Assembly (NCBI RefSeq): GCF_003640395.1
Contig: NZ_RBZQ01000010.1
Span: forward strand, 1-64,000
Length of the DNA stretch: 64,000 nucleotides
Direction: 5' to 3'
DNA from: Stutzerimonas urumqiensis
GTDB taxonomy: Bacteria > Pseudomonadota > Gammaproteobacteria > Pseudomonadales > Pseudomonadaceae
The translations under genes were made by a program, and so were the position numbers. The notes beneath the pieces were generated by a model. That model saw only the letters and a list, made by a program, of their open reading frames with translations, ran no database searches and had not been told where the DNA came from. Numbering within the stretch: the stretch's first letter is position 1; the number at the start of each line of letters is the position of its first letter. This document shows, in pieces, positions 34,709 to 44,308 of this stretch.

Positions 34709-36609
34709 GCCTGTTTCTCCAACACATAAGCTGCCGCCTCAACAGCAGCATCGTCCATCACGCCAAAGCCCAAATCAGCCATCACTTCAGGGCGGGCGAT
34801 GCTCAGCACCACCTCCTCCCGCCACTGTTGAAAACTAGAGAGGAAAAAACAGGTGCGCGACGTAATGGCTCCAATGCGACCACCAGGGCGCAGCAAATCC
34901 AACCCTCGCTCGACCATGATGGCCAGCAGATCGTTCTTGCTGCGCGGGTAGGCTTTGGTGAGTTGATTCTTGGTATTCGCTGCGAGCGCACCGAACGGCG
35001 GGTTCATCACCACCACATCAAAGACTTCGCGGCACAGATCGATCAGGCGCAGCCCCTCAAGGGCATCCTGCGCGAACAGCCGCCCCTGGTAGGTCGATTT
35101 CGCAGTCTGGGCAAATTCAACCAGCGCCATGCGCAAACGGGCTTCTGCCTGCTCCCAGCCTTCCTGTTCCTCTGCGGCAAACAGGCCAGTACCGTTGCCG
35201 GCATAGACCTGGCGGATCAGGCTGGGCAGTTCGCGCTCCACTTGCAGCAGTACGCCGAGTTCGGGCAGTCCCTTTAGCAATTGCAGGGTCTTTTCAAACA
35301 GCTCGGCATCACGCTTGTCGAGGTTAGCAACGAACTGTTGACGCAGCCCGCGCTCTGCGGGCGGAGCCACCGCAGCCACCACATGGCCACGCCCGACCTC
35401 CGGGCGTTGTTGAGCTTTGACCCCAGTATCGTGCCAGGCACGTTGTGCCCTCAGCCAGAGCGCCAAGGAAGCGATCTGCGCGGCACGAGGGTCGATGTCC
35501 ACCCCATAGATGTTGTGCTCGACGATAAGTCTCGGCACATCGCGCTGGTAGGCTTCGCGGTCGAGATAGGTCTGGCAGAGGGGAAGCAAGTCGGCATTCA
35601 GTTGAGTGGATACATCCAGGGAGCCGGCGCCATGGGTCTGCTCCCAGTCCCAGGCTTCCTGGTAGAGCTGCAAGAATAGGTCGAAAGCGTACAGGCCGAA
35701 GTGCATCGATCCGCATGCCGGATCGAGCAACTTGAGGGTACGCGGGTCGCGCAGGCGGACGCTTCCCTGCGGCTGTTCGTCCGGCTTGACCAGAAGGTAC
35801 CGGCAACGTTCGCGCAGCTCGGTTTGCCCACCAGTGACGTTGAACCACAGGCGTCCCAGGGTGTTGTCGACTAGGAACTCCACCACATAGCGCGGGGTGA
35901 AGAACTGGTTGCGTACCGCAAGTTCCCGGCTGTTGCGCGGAGCCTGGCTAGCTCTGCGCATTTCTTTCCGCTCTTCGAGGGAGTTGAAGTACTGGTAGAT
36001 CCAGCCAATGGTTTCGTCTTCAGCCCACAGCGGCTGAATCTCGTGGTGGTTCAGCGCGCCCAACACTTCAAGCAACGCAGGCTCGCGAGGGAACAAACGT
36101 CCCTGAGCGGCATAGCGGTCGAACAATGCCGGCAGGTCGATAGCGAACTCATCGAACAGGCTGAAGAGGAAGGTGCGGTAAGCCTCACCGGTTTCACCCA
36201 ACGAACTGCCCGAGACCATTTTGTACAACTCAAAGGCCTGGGACTGCTGTCCCTGACTAACCACCGCCGCAGCAAGCAGGCCACGCGCCTCCATCATCAG
36301 CAAGGCGGCCAAGCGGTTAAGAACGGTAAAGGCTTGTTCGCGAATAATGCGGTCGATGGAAGCGATGCGATGAGCATTGTCATCCGCATCCACGGCCAAG
36401 TAGTGCGCGAGGGTGTCGCGCAGCAGCTGGGCGGTCTGCCGATCCCGGTCACTCAGGTGAGTCAACCGGTCTAGGCCAGCTACCTCACCACTATGGGGAT
36501 CGATGCCATAGGTTTGCTGCAATTGGATGCTGAACTCTTCGCTGAGCAGTTTGCGGCAATCGCTGACCAGTTTTTGCAGCCGATTGCGCGTGCTTTGATC
36601 AAAGGCCAC
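34705..36609 (-). CDS. pglX: PglX N-terminal part (adenine-specific DNA methyltransferase, first ORF)
   Basis: A 634-residue protein with the catalytic half of BREX methyltransferase PglX, which marks host DNA at N6-adenine. The SAM-binding motif LLDPACGSMHFGLYAFDLF is near residues 292-310 and the catalytic NPPF motif in VFDVVVMNPPFGAL near 530-543. It ends YVLEKQA and the rest of PglX follows in the -1 frame from an ATGA overlap. This is either a split enzyme or a frameshift. It starts three bases after brxC. Confidence 0.92.
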   Translation of the reverse strand: MAFDQSTRNRLQKLVSDCRKLLSEEFSIQLQQTYGIDPHSGEVAGLDRLTHLSDRDRQTAQLLRDTLAHYLAVDADDNAHRIASIDRIIREQAFTVLNRLAALLMMEARGLLAAAVVSQGQQSQAFELYKMVSGSSLGETGEAYRTFLFSLFDEFAIDLPALFDRYAAQGRLFPREPALLEVLGALNHHEIQPLWAEDETIGWIYQYFNSLEERKEMRRASQAPRNSRELAVRNQFFTPRYVVEFLVDNTLGRLWFNVTGGQTELRERCRYLLVKPDEQPQGSVRLRDPRTLKLLDPACGSMHFGLYAFDLFLQLYQEAWDWEQTHGAGSLDVSTQLNADLLPLCQTYLDREAYQRDVPRLIVEHNIYGVDIDPRAAQIASLALWLRAQRAWHDTGVKAQQRPEVGRGHVVAAVAPPAERGLRQQFVANLDKRDAELFEKTLQLLKGLPELGVLLQVERELPSLIRQVYAGNGTGLFAAEEQEGWEQAEARLRMALVEFAQTAKSTYQGRLFAQDALEGLRLIDLCREVFDVVVMNPPFGALAANTKNQLTKAYPRSKNDLLAIMVERGLDLLRPGGRIGAITSRTCFFLSSFQQWREEVVLSIARPEVMADLGFGVMDDAAVEAAAYVLEKQA

Positions 36610-36611
36610 GT

Positions 36612-39600
36612 TTACTCCTCCACCTGCACATCCAGCTCAAAGGCGTGGGCAAACTTCAGTTCGCTCTTGAGCTTTTGCAGCGCCTGGATCATGGCGTCCA
36701 AGTCGGACAGCGAGGTGATGCGGGCACGGGCCTTGAAGCTGCGAGTAATGGTCTTGGCTTCTGGAGCACCCTCCTGCTCCTTTTCCTGCTGCTCGGACTT
36801 TATCCGCTCTTGCAGGCGCTCGCGCCCCAAGCGCTCGATACGCTGCTTGAGCTGTTGCACCTGGTTGTGAATCTCGTAGTCGCGATTGACCAGTGCTTGC
36901 AGGCCAGCGATATTCGGCTGCACCTGGAGAATCAATCCCTCCAGCTTGCCAAGCAGTTCCTGCTGCTCTTGCAGGGTCAACTCGACCCACTCAGGTACGC
37001 GCTGCAAATCGACTTCCGCCTCTTTCAGACGCTCGGCCTGCGCCGACTGCATGGAGGTAGCGGCTGTACTTACTTGGGCACGTAGGTGGGTCAGGCGGGT
37101 GTTGAAGTCGGCTGAGTGGCAGTGGAAGTCCAGCTGTTGCAAACGCTGCTCTAGCTGAGCAAAGGGCTCGGCCAGTTCATCCTTCAACTGTGCAGGAATA
37201 TCAGTTTGCGGCAGCCCTTCGATGGCGCTGCGATGCTGGAGCAAGTCACGCAGGGTCTGCTCAAGCCCCTGCTCAAGACTATTGCGTACCTCGGCAGCCC
37301 ATCTCAGGTTTTCGTAAAGTGCCGAGTCCTGCTTACCCAGCCGTTGGGGCGCATCAGAGGCATCCGTGAGCAACACATCAGCGATATCGCGACTCAAGCT
37401 GCCCAGCCGATCTACACCTGGCAGACCTAGGCTTTTGAGCTTTTCTGCCAGGGGCGCATAGCGCTGTTGCAGGTTGGGGAACAACTTGGTGGTCGCCTTA
37501 CTGATGGCATCCTCAAGGGGCACGACCAAGTCACCACAAAGCTCGGTCAGCCTGGTTGAGGCCAGAGCGAGCATCTCCATGGAAGGCTTGTCCTCGCGCA
37601 GGGAGACACCGACGCTCTTGAAGGTGTTGTTGGTCTTCAAAGCGTCAATAGCCTGCTGGCCATTCACGGTGACTTCGCGCCCACCCACTTTCAGTTTGAC
37701 TTCCCCCGCCAGCAGCAAAGCAGCAAGCAGGTAGCGCAGCGTGTCCTGCGACCAGCCGAACGGCGCATCGGCAAATCTGTCGCTCAGGCTCTTGCCCTCA
37801 ACGACACCCAGGCGGTCGATATGATCTCGAATGCTGACCAGCGCCTTATGGTCGGTGCGGATACTCGCCTTGCCGGCGTTGACCTGCACCAAGCCGAGCG
37901 GATCGATTGGCGTTGAAATAGCGGTAAGGCTGCCAGCTCGCAGAAATTTCTCAGCAAGCTCAGTGGCCGCCCGCACAGGAGCTTCGCCGTAACGGTCGAA
38001 AACCTGCTCAGCAACTTCGCCCAAATGCTTGCGTGCAGCATCTACAAGCTCACTGCCCAAATTTTCCACCGCGTTGATTTGACCGCGGAAGATGAATGAG
38101 CCTTGCAGCAAACTGCGTTTGATCAGGCGCTCCAATTCGGCAGTCAGACGGTTGGCACGATCCGACTGGCCGTTGCAGTACTCCTTGATCTCCTGGTCGG
38201 GATCGGTGCGGTATTTGTTGGCGATCTCTTTACAGCGATATATCTCCGCAGTCAGATCATCAATTTCCGGAGTGGTACGGCCAACCAGGAAAATCTGGTA
38301 CTGCGCCTGCTTGTGTCGCGACTCATCAACCAGGCGGGTGCGGGTGGTGTCGTAGTCCTTGGGATCAACCAGCTCGACGATGGTCTGGATGGTGTTGCGA
38401 TCACCAGCCAACGCCACCGGCATACCGCCTTGGGTCTGCGCCTTAAGGCCGGTTTGCACGGCCAGTGAGCCATGTAGCTGAGTGCTCGGCAGCGGATTGT
38501 AAGCAGCCGTCAGGGCATTGTTGGCAAGGCGCTTGAGCTCAACGGCTCGCAGCGGAATCTGACTGCGCTCTTGCTCGATATCGTTCAGCTTCTCGCTGAA
38601 GAAACGCAGGAAACCATCCTGCTCGCCAAACGGTACGATGGAATCGGTAATCAGCTCCTCAACTGCCTGCTTGATCGCTTCCGCCTGGCTAGGTGAGGCG
38701 ATGCTGTCATGCATCAGGCTACTGACGTTTTGCCGAGTGATCGGCAGGTTACCGAGAATTTGCAGAACACCAACGGTCTTGGCGATGTTCTGGTGGATTG
38801 GCGAGTGGCTGAAACGGATCTTGCAGACGCTATCGACTGCCTTGTGGATGGTGGCGAAAGCGCGCTGAATATCTTTTTCCAGAGCGTCGTAGAGGGTCAC
38901 GGTGGTAGCGAGCCAGCCCACTGGCTGATCGGCAATCGGAGTCTTGCCCTCGCCTGGCTCGACAAGCACATCCTGGATTACTTTAATTGCTGAGCGCAGG
39001 CCGATACCACCCGTAGAGCGAGCCAGTGCGCCCAAGAGGTGAAGCAGGATGTCGAAGTGCGCAGGTAGGAAGGGATAGAGGTTGGTGAAAGTGGCCTTGT
39101 CGAAATCCGTACCGTATGCACGAGCATCCTCTAGCTTGGTGTGATGACGCAGTGCCTGACCATGCTGATCGAACAGCGCCCCTAACTCGGCAGCACCTTG
39201 TGGAGACTTACCCAGAAGACGCGTGTAGCAAATCTCTTTGATGTCGTTAGCTTCCAGATCGATCTGGATCGGGAAACGGTCTTTGAGCTTGAACAGCTGC
39301 GGCGAGTTAAGTGAAGCGCGCGGATCGTCTTCAGTCAGGGTCTGCTGCGCAGTACCGATGATCCAGACCTTGCCGTCGCCCAATGCCTTGAGATTCTTGG
39401 CCAAGCCATCAAGGTTGAGAATGAGGTTGGGACGCGAGCCGACGTACTGACCCACTTCGTCGATGATGAAGACGATGTAATCCTTGCCCGATGCTTCGCG
39501 AGCAATTTCCAGCATCTCTTGGACACGGTCATTCTCGAAGCGAATGACCTCGCTGGCTTCGGTGCTGAACGAGTTCTCAGTCTTGAACAGGTTCGGGTAA

Positions 39601-40250
39601 AGCTGGTGAGCCAGGGCTGGAACCAGGCTGTCCACGACCAACTCGTCATTGCGGTAGTTGTGCCACTCCTCGCCCCCGGCCATGTCCTTGAACAGGTCGA
39701 GGAACTCCTGATAACGCCCCTCTTTCTTCAGTCTGCGCTCCAACGACGCGACCTTGAGGTTGCGTGAGTAGCCAGCCCATTGCAGCACCTTGTAATAGAG
39801 GACAGTGGAGACCTCTTCCATGGTGGCCCCAGCCACCTGCTCACTGGCCAGGTCAAGCATCAGGACAGCCGCCGGGAAGCGCTTGGCGACAGTACTAAGC
39901 AGCTGGCGAGTGGTGGTCTTCTTCAGGCGGTCTTGCAGGTGCTGAATGAACGGGACGCCATCGATCTTGATGCTGTCATCGAAAGCCAGACCAAGGTATT
40001 TGGTCAGCGAGCTCTTACCCGAGCCGTAGAAGCCAGAAACCCATACCCCCACCTCGTTCTCACCGCCAGCATCCATGGCAGCCTGCATCTTGAGCAGCAG
40101 CTTGTTGAATTGCTCATCGATGCTGTCAGTCACCACATACTCGGCGATCTCGGCCTTGAGACGTGCCTCCTGAGAGACGCCATAGGTGATGACCTTTTCG
40201 ATGCTGCGGTAGATGTCTTTGCTGGGATCGAAAAGCTGTTTGATTTCCAT
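36612..40250 (-). CDS. brxC: BrxC, large BREX P-loop ATPase
   Basis: A 1212-residue ATPase, a core component of BREX type 1. Walker A is GFYGSGKS at residues 73-80, in the usual place near the N-terminus, and a Walker B-like IVFIIDEVGQYVG lies near 255-267. The C-terminal third is long coiled coil (QEQQELLGKLEGLILQVQPN, QVQQLKQRIERLGRERLQER). Length is normal for the family. It lies 15 bases after brxB and three before pglX. Confidence 0.95.
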   Translation of the reverse strand: MEIKQLFDPSKDIYRSIEKVITYGVSQEARLKAEIAEYVVTDSIDEQFNKLLLKMQAAMDAGGENEVGVWVSGFYGSGKSSLTKYLGLAFDDSIKIDGVPFIQHLQDRLKKTTTRQLLSTVAKRFPAAVLMLDLASEQVAGATMEEVSTVLYYKVLQWAGYSRNLKVASLERRLKKEGRYQEFLDLFKDMAGGEEWHNYRNDELVVDSLVPALAHQLYPNLFKTENSFSTEASEVIRFENDRVQEMLEIAREASGKDYIVFIIDEVGQYVGSRPNLILNLDGLAKNLKALGDGKVWIIGTAQQTLTEDDPRASLNSPQLFKLKDRFPIQIDLEANDIKEICYTRLLGKSPQGAAELGALFDQHGQALRHHTKLEDARAYGTDFDKATFTNLYPFLPAHFDILLHLLGALARSTGGIGLRSAIKVIQDVLVEPGEGKTPIADQPVGWLATTVTLYDALEKDIQRAFATIHKAVDSVCKIRFSHSPIHQNIAKTVGVLQILGNLPITRQNVSSLMHDSIASPSQAEAIKQAVEELITDSIVPFGEQDGFLRFFSEKLNDIEQERSQIPLRAVELKRLANNALTAAYNPLPSTQLHGSLAVQTGLKAQTQGGMPVALAGDRNTIQTIVELVDPKDYDTTRTRLVDESRHKQAQYQIFLVGRTTPEIDDLTAEIYRCKEIANKYRTDPDQEIKEYCNGQSDRANRLTAELERLIKRSLLQGSFIFRGQINAVENLGSELVDAARKHLGEVAEQVFDRYGEAPVRAATELAEKFLRAGSLTAISTPIDPLGLVQVNAGKASIRTDHKALVSIRDHIDRLGVVEGKSLSDRFADAPFGWSQDTLRYLLAALLLAGEVKLKVGGREVTVNGQQAIDALKTNNTFKSVGVSLREDKPSMEMLALASTRLTELCGDLVVPLEDAISKATTKLFPNLQQRYAPLAEKLKSLGLPGVDRLGSLSRDIADVLLTDASDAPQRLGKQDSALYENLRWAAEVRNSLEQGLEQTLRDLLQHRSAIEGLPQTDIPAQLKDELAEPFAQLEQRLQQLDFHCHSADFNTRLTHLRAQVSTAATSMQSAQAERLKEAEVDLQRVPEWVELTLQEQQELLGKLEGLILQVQPNIAGLQALVNRDYEIHNQVQQLKQRIERLGRERLQERIKSEQQEKEQEGAPEAKTITRSFKARARITSLSDLDAMIQALQKLKSELKFAHAFELDVQVEE

Positions 40251-40265
40251 ACTTGCCTCTATTCC

Positions 40266-40838
40266 TTAGCCGCCGACATGTACCGAGCGGTAGTTACCGT
40301 CCTCGGGATAAAAACCGAGGAACTTCAGACGGGTTTTACCAGTGCGCACACCCGGATAGAAAAACACGGTGGGCACGTGGAATTTGCCTTGCAGCTTCCC
40401 CTCAATCACACCGATGCGCATGAAGGGATGCAGGGCTTCTAAATCGGAGACCAACAAGATGGCCTTGGGCTTACCTTCGAGAGTGGTTAGCCTGGCTTCC
40501 AGGCGATCCTGAAGCGCGCCGTTTGCTATTGCGTTGGCCAGGGAGGCATTGGTCTTTTCCCAGGCCTGTGGGGCACGCTGGTCTGCTGCCAGCCAGATCT
40601 TGCGCAGCGGCGCTTTGCCGAGAATGTCAGCAATTTCCTCTGCGATGGAAAAGGTGTGTACATCCCAGCCCTCGTTGCGCAGACGCGCCTCCCAAGCCGG
40701 CTGCTGGCGCTTCACTTCCAGGATCTGCTCCGGGTGAAACACCAGATAGAAAATCGGCTCGAAACTGGCGTGACCGAACTCGCGCCCCTGGCGGATGCGC
40801 TCGATCAGCTCATTAAAGTCAGCCTTGAGTGAGGACAT
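40266..40838 (-). CDS. brxB: BrxB, DUF1788 BREX protein
   Basis: A 190-residue DUF1788 protein. The family pattern is visible: FNELIERIRQGREFGHASFE, then PIFYLVFHPEQILEVKR, WDVHTFSIAEEIADIL and near the end PTVFFYPGVRTGKTRLKFLG. BrxB is essential for type 1 BREX defence and is thought to bridge components of the complex, with no known catalytic motif. Its start overlaps the end of brxA by 20 bases and brxC follows within 15 bases. Confidence 0.93.
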   Translation of the reverse strand: MSSLKADFNELIERIRQGREFGHASFEPIFYLVFHPEQILEVKRQQPAWEARLRNEGWDVHTFSIAEEIADILGKAPLRKIWLAADQRAPQAWEKTNASLANAIANGALQDRLEARLTTLEGKPKAILLVSDLEALHPFMRIGVIEGKLQGKFHVPTVFFYPGVRTGKTRLKFLGFYPEDGNYRSVHVGG

Positions 40839-41604
40839 CGATCACCTCGTCCATGTGCTTGTGCGTCCAGCTGATATGAGTAACGTCGGCAGCGGACTGC
40901 ATGATCAGAAAGCCTTGCAGCGAGAGGCGCTTGAATTCTTCACGCACGTCTTCACGCTCAAGGCCAAACAATTGCCAATCGCTGTGGCCAACAATCTGGT
41001 TGTCACCCAACCCCTGAAACTTGAGATCGTAGGCTAGATAGGCAGCCACTTTGGGCAGGATGCGAAATGGCAGAATCCGACGAGGCCCCCGAGTATTGGC
41101 CGATAGCAATTGGTAGTCAGCGCAGCAGCCCATCAGATAGGAGGAGATCCGCTTGATGGTGGTGTCAGACCAAGACTTCTGAGTCTTACCCTCGCGCACA
41201 CCTGTCAGCACGAACTCTCGCGCTTCGTCCAAGGTCAGGCTGTCTCGACCGGCGCTGTAGTGCTGCCAGTATTGCTTACGGACGAAGTCGTCCAGAATCA
41301 GGTTGGCGCGCGCGGTGTGCAGGAACAGGAGCTGGCTGAATTCTTGACGCGCCAGACTGGCTGCCAGTGTCTTAAGCGCGCCAGCAGTACCCGGCGTTCG
41401 CATAAAGCGCGGCGCAAAACACTCGCTGACAATATTGTGCAGTCGACGCGCCGAAACCAGAGGGAAAAGACCGGAAGCTAGTGCCTTGTCCGACAACTCG
41501 CTCGTGCTCATACCAGGCTCATAGAGCCCCAGCAGCAAGCGCGTTTCTTCAATAAGCCCCAACCCTGCTTGGAGCTGGGTGGTGTAATAACGCACTGCGC
41601 TCAC
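40819..41604 (-). CDS. brxA: BrxA, DUF1819 BREX protein
   Basis: A DUF1819 protein of 261 residues if it starts at the GTG at 41,604, which forms a GTGA overlap with the brxE stop. An in-frame ATG at 41,631 would add nine residues but overlap brxE by 31 bases. The body has AVRYYTTQLQAGLGLIEETR, then TLAASLARQEFSQLLFLHTA and DFVRKQYWQHY. BrxA of studied type 1 systems is a DNA-binding protein of two winged-helix-like domains. Confidence 0.9.
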   Translation of the reverse strand: MSAVRYYTTQLQAGLGLIEETRLLLGLYEPGMSTSELSDKALASGLFPLVSARRLHNIVSECFAPRFMRTPGTAGALKTLAASLARQEFSQLLFLHTARANLILDDFVRKQYWQHYSAGRDSLTLDEAREFVLTGVREGKTQKSWSDTTIKRISSYLMGCCADYQLLSANTRGPRRILPFRILPKVAAYLAYDLKFQGLGDNQIVGHSDWQLFGLEREDVREEFKRLSLQGFLIMQSAADVTHISWTHKHMDEVIDVLTQG

Positions 41605-42101
41605 TGCGCCTCCCGCAAGAATGGGAAGCACTGGATATCTTTGTTAAAAGCATCTAGATACAGCGCGGCGCATGACTTCAGCGCATCGCTCAGCTCATCA
41701 GTCAAATCACCGACAACCACCGGCCCTTCAGTGGCGTTACCAGAGTCGCCTGTAAGCTCTCCAAGGCGAGCTACTGCTTGATCGCGACTAGCGACCAATG
41801 AACGGACTCTAGACTCGAAGGCTTCATCTGAGAAAACCCCAGCAGCTGACTGCTCGAAAATTTCCGGGAGCCTGAACAAATGGAATGTTCGCCCCTCACC
41901 GATGTGCTCCTCATGCTTACGGGCAGCAGCAGCAGTCACGCCCTGGTACTGGGCGAGAGAGGTTGAACGGGCGAAAACTGGCCCAAGGAAAGCTGCGGCG
42001 GTAGGGCTAAAGAACTGGCTCGGCCACCAGGCTGGCTGCTGCTCACCGAGGTAACCGACGAGCACTCGCAGCTCGGCAATGGTTTGTGCGTCCTTGATCA
42101 T
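41601..42101 (-). CDS. brxE: BrxE-family BREX protein
   Basis: First gene of the BREX operon. The start at 42,101 (MIKDAQTIAELRVLVGYLGE) gives 166 residues and fits the family, which opens with this helix. The open frame extends to 42,326, but the added 75 residues look non-coding. Family patterns: PAWWPSQFFSPTAAAFLGPVF, then KHEEHIGEGRTFHLFRLPE. BrxE is characteristic of BREX type 6 and some type 1 relatives; its role is unknown. It ends in a GTGA overlap with brxA. Confidence 0.75.
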   Translation of the reverse strand: MIKDAQTIAELRVLVGYLGEQQPAWWPSQFFSPTAAAFLGPVFARSTSLAQYQGVTAAAARKHEEHIGEGRTFHLFRLPEIFEQSAAGVFSDEAFESRVRSLVASRDQAVARLGELTGDSGNATEGPVVVGDLTDELSDALKSCAALYLDAFNKDIQCFPFLREAQ

Positions 42102-42573
42102 CGCTGTGAACTCATCATGCTGCGCAAAAGCGCAAATCATAGTGTCTATCACACGCCGGGGGGCAGAAATCTGCTTACAAACCCGCATTGCGGCCAGAAT
42201 GTTATGTAAAGGCGCACTACACATCCACCGTGTATGCACATACAGGTAACCTTTGTGAACGCTTGCAGCCCAGGGCTCTTTTGTCGCGGCAGCGTCTTGC
42301 TTGTCGGCAGACGCCCGCGAAAGCACGAAACCTCTTCAGGCCAGCGCTGAAAGCGCAATTCATCGCTTCCTAAGCTGGATAATTAGCGTGCTTTTGCTTT
42401 ATTTGAGAAAGGCCGCACCCTAGAGGTTTGGATGAATTAATTTCCGAATCCATCAGAAATCAGGCGCGTAATAATGGTGCCCCACACTTAGTCTCATGCC
42501 AATTCATAACTATTGACATGACGCGTTTAGAAAGAATTGCAGTAGCGAACTGACGCCTCAATGCGAGCGATGG

Positions 42574-42628
42574 TTGAAGCTTGTGCGGGTTTGTGGAACA
42601 CAAACCCGCACAAGCTTCAAGGTTTTTT
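42574..42628 (+). terminator. Orphan terminator-like hairpin (22-bp perfect stem)
   Basis: A perfect inverted repeat with 22-bp arms (42,574-42,595 and 42,599-42,620) and a three-base GAA loop is followed by GGTTTTTTT on the plus strand. It has the form of a very strong Rho-independent terminator for plus-strand transcription, yet no plus-strand gene lies upstream; the BREX operon runs the other way. It may shield the BREX region or be left from a lost gene. Confidence 0.75.
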
Positions 42629-42730
42629 TAAAATTCATTATCAGCTTTTGAGTTCAAATCTTAAGCCGCAGCCGTTCGGCTGCAAAAAAGACGATCCCTA
42701 GGAGGCGGCGTTGCAGGCGACACAAGCTCT

Positions 42731-42919
42731 TTAGCTTTTCGATAGATGGCAATGACCGAAGCCGATAGATCTTCGTTTACCTGAAGCAAACCACTGCCAG
42801 TAAATCACCAGCTTTTTTTTGTCCTCAAATATAAAGATCCGTCGCGGAAATTTTTTTTCAACCCCCTCCGCTTTGACGTTCCGACGAACGGTCGCTATTG
42901 GCAAATAGTCAATACTCAT
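42731..42919 (-). CDS. Possible small protein (62 aa)
   Basis: A 62-residue basic frame, MSIDYLPIATVRRNVKAEGV then FPRRIFIFEDKKKLVIYWQW, preceded by AAAGGAAAG 10-11 bases upstream. The mixed hydrophobic and basic pattern looks protein-like, but nothing was recognised. It could be a fragment of a larger decayed gene. Confidence 0.3.
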   Translation of the reverse strand: MSIDYLPIATVRRNVKAEGVEKKFPRRIFIFEDKKKLVIYWQWFASGKRRSIGFGHCHLSKS

Positions 42920-43500
42920 AAGGGCGTTACTTTCCTTTTAAAATCAGGATGTTACGAATGTATCTAGCCAAAACGACGCTGCACTTCAATTCGTGTTTAT
43001 TTTCGGTTCCGACTGGCTTAAAAAGACAAATCTTCGCGTCCAGCTGCCACTGCCACCCGCTCCCAATCGACTTTAAGCGCAGAGCATCTTCTTAGGTATT
43101 CGCTGCACACGGTGAAACTCAGCTTCACGCCAGCCCCAATAAAAGACATCGCGCCCGAGGACAAAATGATCTCCAGGCACAATTTCGGACGCGGCTTACG
43201 GCACAACTGAAGTTGCAGGCTGCTCTCAGTGCATGCCTCCTAGGCTAGATACGCAGCACGGTCATCTCGATCCGATACTAAGGCCTCTGTGCAGCTGAAG
43301 GCCAACTAATATGGGAGCTTCCCCCATTAGCAGAGCAGCGCTCTGCACAGAGCCGCCTGGGCTTATCCATATCAAATGACTGATATAAACCCAAAACTGA
43401 ATATAAGTAACTTTCAATATACGGCAAGCCTCTAACCGATTGACAAAGTAGAAACGTATAGCTCACCATATATACATTATAAAAATAATAAGGATAAAAA

Positions 43501-44268
43501 ATGCGCTATCATTATCTGATAAACGGAACAACGTGCCACTTTCATTACGACAAGAACGAACCTCTTCATGAGGTAGAAAGCATCACCAGCCTGTTTAACC
43601 TAAGCCAGGAAAGCAAGGAGGCCTTAATTCAGGCTTGGCATGCGCGCATTGTTTTCATGCCCGATAAAGATCCAGCACTGAGCTATGCCCCAGTCAGTTT
43701 CTTAAAGTGCATTCCGGAAAGATTTTTGGATGACTTTATTCATCAGGCTGATGCCAAACAAACAGCCGCAAGCATCCTTCGCCCTAGCTCACTAGCCGCA
43801 CAAATAATTAATTACCGTCTTGATGCGATAGTTGGCAATACCACCGCTCAGCATGCATATGCTAGCGCTGCCGTTCGAAAGAATGTCGAAATCGTTTCTG
43901 GAAAGATTTATCGATTCGCCTATGAAGCAATGGACACATATGAGGGAAACAAAAAACTCAGCGAAGACCAAGTCAATGCGTGGCAGCATATAAAAACTCT
44001 GCTACCAAAAAGGTCAGTACCCATCAACGAACGTCATTTGTTCGCTTTGTTTTTCATGATTGCGCCGCATTGGCCGGCTCAGGGAGTCCTTGCACTGACT
44101 CATCAGCAGACAAAGATAAACGATGTCGTCTGCAAGGTTATTGAGGTAATGAGGAAAAAGGAACTCACTGATAACGAGAAGTCTTTTGTGTTTCTCGAAG
44201 CCATTAAGAATATCACTGTTAGCCAAGCGCTTAGAAAAGGATCTACGGATACTGAGCTGGAACGATAA
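43501..44268 (+). CDS. Hypothetical protein (255 aa)
   Basis: A 255-residue soluble protein preceded by an AAGGA ribosome site. It begins MRYHYLINGTTCHFHYDKNE and is mostly helical with no membrane segment or known catalytic motif. It stands alone in the island between the BREX spacer and a convergent small gene, and is AT-richer than the core genes. I do not recognise the family. Confidence 0.65.
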   Translation: MRYHYLINGTTCHFHYDKNEPLHEVESITSLFNLSQESKEALIQAWHARIVFMPDKDPALSYAPVSFLKCIPERFLDDFIHQADAKQTAASILRPSSLAAQIINYRLDAIVGNTTAQHAYASAAVRKNVEIVSGKIYRFAYEAMDTYEGNKKLSEDQVNAWQHIKTLLPKRSVPINERHLFALFFMIAPHWPAQGVLALTHQQTKINDVVCKVIEVMRKKELTDNEKSFVFLEAIKNITVSQALRKGSTDTELER

Positions 44269-44308
44269 AGCCTGGCGCAGAAGCACCAGGCATTAACCTA
44301 TTTAATCC

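Larger units (their letters stand above)
42102..43500. other. Largely gene-free spacer upstream of BREX
   Basis: About 1.4 kb of mostly AT-rich DNA between brxE and the next gene. It must contain the BREX promoter, but I could not place one with confidence, and no BrxR-type (WYL) regulator is encoded here. It contains the strong hairpin at 42,574-42,620 and one possible small gene at 42,731-42,919. Other short frames here (43,018-43,206 and 43,278-43,469, minus) have no ribosome site or recognisable sequence. Confidence 0.6.

Noticed and set aside
26214..42101. BREX type 6
   Set aside because: brxE is present, but brxD and brxHI are absent and brxL is present, which fits type 1 better.
42102..42326. 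The extra 75 N-terminal codons of the brxE frame
   Set aside because: The sequence lacks similarity to BrxE, has no ribosome site at its start, and the conserved region begins near 42,101.
43018..43469. Two short minus-strand frames as genes
   Set aside because: No ribosome-binding site and no protein-like pattern; they lie in AT-rich spacer.
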